Assembly: GCF_018873765.1 (NCBI RefSeq)
Contig: NC_057924.1
Span: 7,378,001-7,442,000, forward strand
Length of the DNA stretch: 64,000 nucleotides
Direction: 5' to 3'
Origin: Telopea speciosissima
Taxonomy: Eukaryota > Streptophyta > Magnoliopsida > Proteales > Proteaceae
Part shown: positions 61,701-64,000 of the stretch, piece by piece
Layout: the number at the start of each line of letters is the position of its first letter
Position numbering within the stretch: position 1 is the first letter of the stretch
The notes under the pieces: generated by a model
Database searches by the model: none
Seen by the model: only the letters and a program-made list of their open reading frames with translations
What the model was told of the DNA's origin: nothing
Translations under genes and position numbers: made by a program

Positions 61701-62250
61701 AAAAAAGAAGGGAAGAAGCTCGATGGAGGGAAGGAGAAAAAAATTGAAGGGAGGGAGGTGGGTTTTGAAAACCTAGATCAGAGTGTATTTGGCTCTGATG
61801 CCATGTTAACAAAACAGGAATTTCGTGAATGGCTTGAATGATCAATGAGATCAGTCAAAGTCTCTATTTATAATAATAATAATAATAAAAGAGATTACAA
61901 AGGAAAACACTGTTCACGGCACTGTTCACGTGAACAGTGTCACACAGCCCAAATTACAATCCTACCCTTGTTCAAAAGTACATAAATAAAGCATAAATAA
62001 AAAACCCAAAATACCCTTATAATATCGGGTAACACATCTCAACATCTATAAATGCAAAAATGGAAAATATCAGTAAACATTAGGGGAAAAGAATCATAAG
62101 ATAATACTGATAAAATCATTAATGTCAAAACAACTCCTAATTAAGGGAACAGAAAAATACCGCAGCACTGCTATAGTCGAACTTCTTAAAGAAAGATGAA
62201 TTGATGGTGGCATTGCCAATATCTGGCAAATTAACACTGAATTCAGGCCA
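40779..62250 (-). CDS. TDP1: Tyrosyl-DNA phosphodiesterase 1, C-terminal half (5' part off the window)
   Basis: Nine minus-strand exons: 62161-62250, 55453-55587, 50100-50249, 46168-46271, 43183-43236, 42984-43074, 41216-41296, 40987-41137, 40779-40876. All join in phase through GT-AG introns (954 bases, 317 residues plus stop). Plant TDP1 is about 600 aa, so roughly half is visible. The enzyme hydrolyses 3'-phosphotyrosyl bonds left by trapped topoisomerase I, in the nucleus. The second catalytic motif is intact: His165 and Lys167 ([10 protein letters not shown]) and Asn186 ([13 protein letters not shown]), counted from the first visible residue. Other family words are [64 protein letters not shown] and [20 protein letters not shown]. 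The first HKD motif must lie to the right. The introns are inflated by mobile elements. I see no disabling change in the visible exons. Confidence 0.95.
41829..41960 (-). mobile_element. tRNA-derived SINE in a TDP1 intron
   Basis: On the minus strand an A-box-like TGGAGCAACGGTAAAAGG is followed at SINE spacing by an exact B box GGTTCGAGTC. Then come GTGGCCACTTTGGGCAAAAA and CACCCCTCCCAGGACCCCGC, wording typical of Au-like plant SINEs. No poly(A) or clear target duplication. Confidence 0.7.
42262..42294. repeat. C-rich run (G-rich on the TDP1 sense strand)
   Basis: Poly(C) interrupted by single T residues. On the minus strand it gives at least four G runs of four or more, a strong G-quadruplex pattern in a TDP1 intron. 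Confidence 0.85.
42325..42445 (+). mobile_element. Possible diverged SINE
   Basis: GTGATGGTAAAGGCTCAGGC and the B-box-like GCAGGTACAAGTCTAAGG resemble the head of the minus-strand SINE at 41829-41960 (ACGGTAAAAGGTTCAGGC, GGTTCGAGTC), followed by ATTGTGCAAAAATTG. The ends are not resolved. Confidence 0.4.
44117..45782. mobile_element. Non-autonomous Mutator-like element with long TIRs and 9-bp TSD
   Basis: 1666 bases flanked by a perfect 9-bp duplication TAATTTATA (44108-44116 and 45783-45791). Terminal inverted repeats begin GGGAAAATATCATCCCCCTC and run at least 190 bases (CCCAAGTTTTGAATAATGAT, GATTCTATCAACC). Further inward pairing of the ATTCTATTCCCTTTTTGCCC and CTGTGCTTCTTCTTCTTC blocks brings the arms to about 270 bases. 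No transposase is present. Internally, GAGGGAAACATGTATTG and GATCGATTCATAAAAAAGAT occur twice (near 44640 and 45220). A frame reading [20 protein letters not shown] near 44420-44490 could be a captured host fragment. The element lies in the TDP1 intron 43237-46167. Confidence 0.93.
46272..48764. other. Part of a TDP1 intron without recognised elements
   Basis: An open frame of 193 codons on the plus strand at 47365-47946 is hydrophobic and unrecognised. A TATAAATAGATAC box just upstream (about 47327) hints at an old retroelement promoter or chance. No terminal repeats, primer site or domains were found. Confidence 0.35.
48765..49365 (+). mobile_element. RTE-type LINE 3' fragment
   Basis: The translation gives [45 protein letters not shown], then [11 protein letters not shown] and [20 protein letters not shown], the well-known C-terminus of plant RTE LINE proteins. 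One in-frame stop (TGA) follows GHVQ. The 3' end has GATCCATGTAGCCGACCCCA and TTAGTTGGGATAACGCTGAG, then GTTGTAGTTG, typical of the family. It is 5'-truncated and inserted antisense to TDP1 in the intron 46272-50099. Confidence 0.88.
50872..51155. repeat. Tandem duplication of about 140 bp in a TDP1 intron
   Basis: Two direct copies (about 50872-51012 and 51013-51155) of GTTTTCTCTGCCATATTCTG ... GTTGGAATTGCAGTTTTTCA. On the plus strand the first copy and the junction are open ([20 protein letters not shown], repeated in the second copy), giving a 67-codon frame at 50871-51074. The protein is not recognised. Confidence 0.8.
51640..53720. other. GC-rich insertion-like block, possibly a non-coding retroelement fossil
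   Basis: The composition changes sharply from AT-rich intron to a GC-rich stretch (51830-52900). This stretch holds many imperfect units containing AAGCAGGCAGCTGGCC and GCCGGCTGCCGGCTGCCGGC, then two related GA-rich blocks starting GATGAAGAAGAGGAGAGAAT or AATAAGAGGAGAAAGTGG. After 52940 it is AT-rich with repeated GGTGATTC words. The ending TTTTGACACCCCTGA at 53713 looks like one hAT terminus. No capsid, polymerase or transposase domain was found, and the family is undetermined. Confidence 0.35.
53997..54432 (-). mobile_element. 5'-truncated LINE tail with 16-bp TSD
   Basis: 436 bases bounded by a perfect 16-bp direct repeat AATGTATAATGGTATT (53981-53996 and 54433-54448). The plus-strand left end begins ATTTTTTGGATGAATAAAAA, the reverse of a plant L1 3' tail, and is preceded inward by a C/T-rich 3' untranslated stretch. 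The minus-strand frame 54168-54431 (87 codons, [39 protein letters not shown]) would be the end of the LINE reading frame, although I do not recognise it as a named domain. Confidence 0.75.
55695..55870. repeat. CTCG/GATCTCGG repeat fragment
   Basis: Contains GAACTCGCTGAAATCTTAG, ATATCTCGGTTTTTGAAA and GCTGAGATCTCGGTGGGAAA, matching the wording at 63868-64000. Boundaries are unclear; no coding sequence. Confidence 0.45.
56669..56904 (-). repeat. Copia 3' LTR
   Basis: 236 bases, TG...CA ended on both strands. Contains an (AAT)n microsatellite and GTTCACGTGAAC palindromic words. Nearly identical to 61804-62044. Confidence 0.96.
56905..56917 (-). other. Copia polypurine tract
   Basis: Minus-strand ACTTGAGGGGGAG directly abuts the 3' LTR, as needed for plus-strand DNA priming. 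Confidence 0.85.
56910..58400 (-). pseudogene. Copia reverse transcriptase and RNase H region
   Basis: Reverse transcriptase is recognised by LKQSPRAWF and the catalytic [11 protein letters not shown]. RNase H is recognised by [20 protein letters not shown] and the C-terminal [13 protein letters not shown]. Fossil, broken. Confidence 0.92.
58800..60110 (-). pseudogene. Copia protease and integrase region
   Basis: The protease active-site segment [12 protein letters not shown] is followed by the pre-integrase zinc-binding part ([10 protein letters not shown] ... CEACVLAKQ) and the integrase core ([31 protein letters not shown]). Fossil, broken. Confidence 0.92.
60600..61190 (-). pseudogene. 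Copia gag region
   Basis: About 195 codons with [20 protein letters not shown] and the UBN2-type gag continuation ([34 protein letters not shown]). Plant Copia gag; fossil. Confidence 0.9.
61791..61803 (-). other. Copia primer-binding site
   Basis: Minus-strand TGGCATCAGAGCC directly follows the 5' LTR. It is one base different from the common initiator tRNA-Met complement TGGTATCAGAGCC. Confidence 0.88.
61804..62044 (-). repeat. Copia 5' LTR
   Basis: 241 bases; five bases longer than its partner because of one extra AAT unit and a 2-base difference. Confidence 0.96.
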
Positions 62251-63267
62251 CTGCAAAGAATTTAAAGGTAAACATTATTTCTCCTGAATCAGTAAAAGGA
62301 ACAAGAAAAAATATATTCAAAGACCACCTACACTGTTCTGTTGTATTCAATACCATCATCAACATCTTTTTCAAGGAAAGTTTTCATGATGAGGAATTAT
62401 AAGATTTCCACCATCTTACTGTTCAGGATTTAATGTTTGCTACAGGAGCATAGAAGATTTACTGATCAGATATATGCTTATTAATCATCCTCAATTGTTT
62501 CTAGAATCCGTAAGAATGTTGCATATGGAAACAATGTTGCAAACTCAAAATTTTGATGTAAAAGCAATGATCTTGAATGACCAATACCAAGTACCCAAAG
62601 TAGAACAGTTCAGCAAAACTTCAAGAAAATCAATGGTTCTATACGGATGGAACTTTTGAGTTTAGGTTGAATTATGGGAATACTTTCAAGAATTTCAAGT
62701 CAAATTACTGAACTGAAAATCCAAAAACTGAGTTATAGGTTACTTGAGAGTTGAGAGGGAAAATTAAGGGGTTAGGATTAACAATAAAAAAAAAAAAGGA
62801 CGTAAGGTAATTGGGCATGGACGAGGATTCGGATATGTAGTTGATATACTAAGAAATGAAGCAAAAATTAGGGATTTCAAGAGAGGCCATTTAGAGTTGA
62901 GATTAGGCTTTCGGGAAGTAGAAAGCTACACCAAAGGTTTGAGGGCCTAGAAAAGACATCAGCTGTAATGAAAGAAGAAGAAAACCTACCTAAGATTTCA
63001 CAACGTGGAACTTTATCTTAAAACATCAGTCAGATCAAATAAAAAAAAATTGATCACAAGCCTAAAATAAATAGAGAGTCCCCTTTCTTCTTGGATCTAA
63101 GGACATCAAACTATTAAATAGACAGTGACAAATTGGTTCCTGTGACCATCTGTCACAAGTACAGATGCAGAATCCTTAAGAGATCCCTTCCAGTTTAATA
63201 CTAATTAAAGAACCCAGTTATCACTCAGAAGATTTTAAGAATTACCAAAATTTTAACTGGGACCTGT
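62251..63267. other. TDP1 intron sequence, no further exon seen
   Basis: The next upstream TDP1 exon should end with a segment like FENDL-x-DYL-x3-LK. I do not find it here on the minus strand, so this intron continues at least to the next fossil block and probably past the window edge. Confidence 0.5.
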
Positions 63268-63545
63268 TGCAACACACCTCATATCTCATTATTATAAATA
63301 AAGGTGGGCTGGTGTCTCATAGACACAAGTCACAATTCCCAAAACCATCATGGTATCAGAGCATAATCGACCTAGGGATTCCAAACCCTGATCGAGTTTC
63401 TTCTCTCCTCTCTTCTCTCTCTCTCTCTTTCTCAGTTTCTCCCTAGCGCTGCCACCGCCGCCACTCTCTACCGCATCCATACCTCTCAGTCTCTCTTGGC
63501 GACTCTCTCTCCCTCCTTTCTACCGCCACTGAGTGGCAGAGTTTG
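63268..63545 (+). mobile_element. Copia fossil fragment: LTR end, primer site, leader
   Basis: An LTR-like end is followed by TGGTATCAGAGC at 63352-63363, matching the initiator tRNA-Met primer site, and then a CT-rich leader. Oriented plus. No coding part follows in this orientation; broken. Confidence 0.6.
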
Positions 63546-63549
63546 GAAT

Positions 63550-63820
63550 ATGAAGAACAGATTCAAGAAAAATAAAAGAGGTAACATGTACACTACCCTT
63601 ACCAGAGATAGAGGAAAGAGAACCATCAGCAACTCTAACCTTATCCCTACCAAAGTAAATAGATATGAATCATAACAATGAGACATACTAGTCATGTGAT
63701 CGGTGGCTCCAGAATTAATGACCCAAGAAGAGGAAGTAGCTGTGGTAGAGATCTGCGAGGCTAAAGCCGAAGGATCTAACATGGTGGTTGTGGAAGAGGA
63801 GCTACCCAACTGTGACATAA
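63550..63820 (-). mobile_element. Copia fossil fragment: protease region
   Basis: The minus-strand translation contains [20 protein letters not shown], the Copia protease neighbourhood, in the opposite orientation to the adjoining fragment at 63268-63545. The two pieces are therefore rearranged or come from two insertions. Broken. Confidence 0.7.
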
Positions 63821-63867
63821 CCCATCAAAAAGCTGCAAGATCTTCCCTTGTGAGGGAGTTGTGGTCA

Positions 63868-64000
63868 TGGACCGAGAACTCGCGAGATCTCGCCGAGATT
63901 CTCGGTTTTTTGAAATACCGAGCCGAGATAGCCAGCGAGTGTTAAAAGTACAATATCTCGCCGATCTCGGTTCATATCGGGTCTCGGGTGAGATGGAAAA
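63868..64000. repeat. CGAGATCTCG-rich repeat, cut by the window edge
   Basis: Contains ACTCGCGAGATCTCGCCGAG and ATTCTCGGTTTTTTGAAATA, then CTCGCCGATCTCGGTTC. Related to 55695-55870. The words are short palindromes, comparable in style to the GATATCG-rich hAT MITEs, but the ends are not visible. Confidence 0.5.

Larger units (their letters stand above)
56669..62044 (-). mobile_element. Copia LTR retrotransposon, nearly complete but broken
   Basis: 5376 bases with LTRs at both ends and a 5-bp target duplication TCTAT (56664-56668 and 62045-62049). It is oriented on the minus strand. Parts in Copia order are gag, protease, integrase, reverse transcriptase, RNase H. The open frame is interrupted in several places (roughly half a dozen), so it is a fossil that could not encode its own proteins. 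The two LTRs differ by about six substitutions over 236 aligned bases (about 2.5 percent), suggesting an insertion one to a few million years old depending on the rate used. It sits in the TDP1 intron 55588-62160, in the same orientation as TDP1. Confidence 0.96.

Overview
The window is nuclear DNA from a flowering plant. The evidence is plant-type split genes, plant hAT, Tourist, MULE and Au-SINE families, a Copia element, and a decayed plastid tRNA gene embedded in nuclear sequence. The species cannot be named from sequence alone. DNA is AT-rich, with long GA/TC microsatellites and A/T tracts.

Five host genes are supported by exon structure. (1) A CAPRICE-type single-repeat R3-MYB gene (2310-2769, minus, 3 exons, 74 aa). 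(2) The translation initiation factor eIF1/SUI1 (17949-18624, minus, 4 coding exons, 113 aa) with a 1.36 kb leader intron, a TATA box and a telo-box. (3) A small ubiquitin-like gene (30349-30723, plus). (4) A triple ubiquitin-like gene (31852-32601, minus), convergent with (3). (5) The 3' half of tyrosyl-DNA phosphodiesterase 1, TDP1 (40779-62250, minus, 9 exons seen, 317 aa including the HKN catalytic motif); its 5' half lies beyond the right edge. A broken copy of the TDP1 3' end sits at 36134-36560.

Layout: 1-16 kb holds the MYB gene and many small DNA transposons. 16-20.3 kb is the eIF1 locus. 20-30 kb is gene-poor, with LINE tails, a plastid tRNA fossil and GA microsatellites. 30-33 kb is the ubiquitin-like pair. 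32.9-41.4 kb is an old direct duplication of about 3.7 kb (unit A 32862-36660, unit B 37674-41395) covering the spacer and the TDP1 3' end. 41-64 kb is TDP1, whose introns carry SINEs, a 1.67 kb MULE with a perfect 9-bp target duplication, an RTE LINE tail, an L1-type LINE tail with a 16-bp target duplication, and a fairly young, broken Copia element (56669-62044).

The most unusual signal is a set of foldback elements of about 130-190 bp. Several share a short central core but have private arm sequences that pair within each copy. Because units A and B are paralogous, several insertions can be read against an empty site in the other unit, which shows that these elements moved after the duplication.
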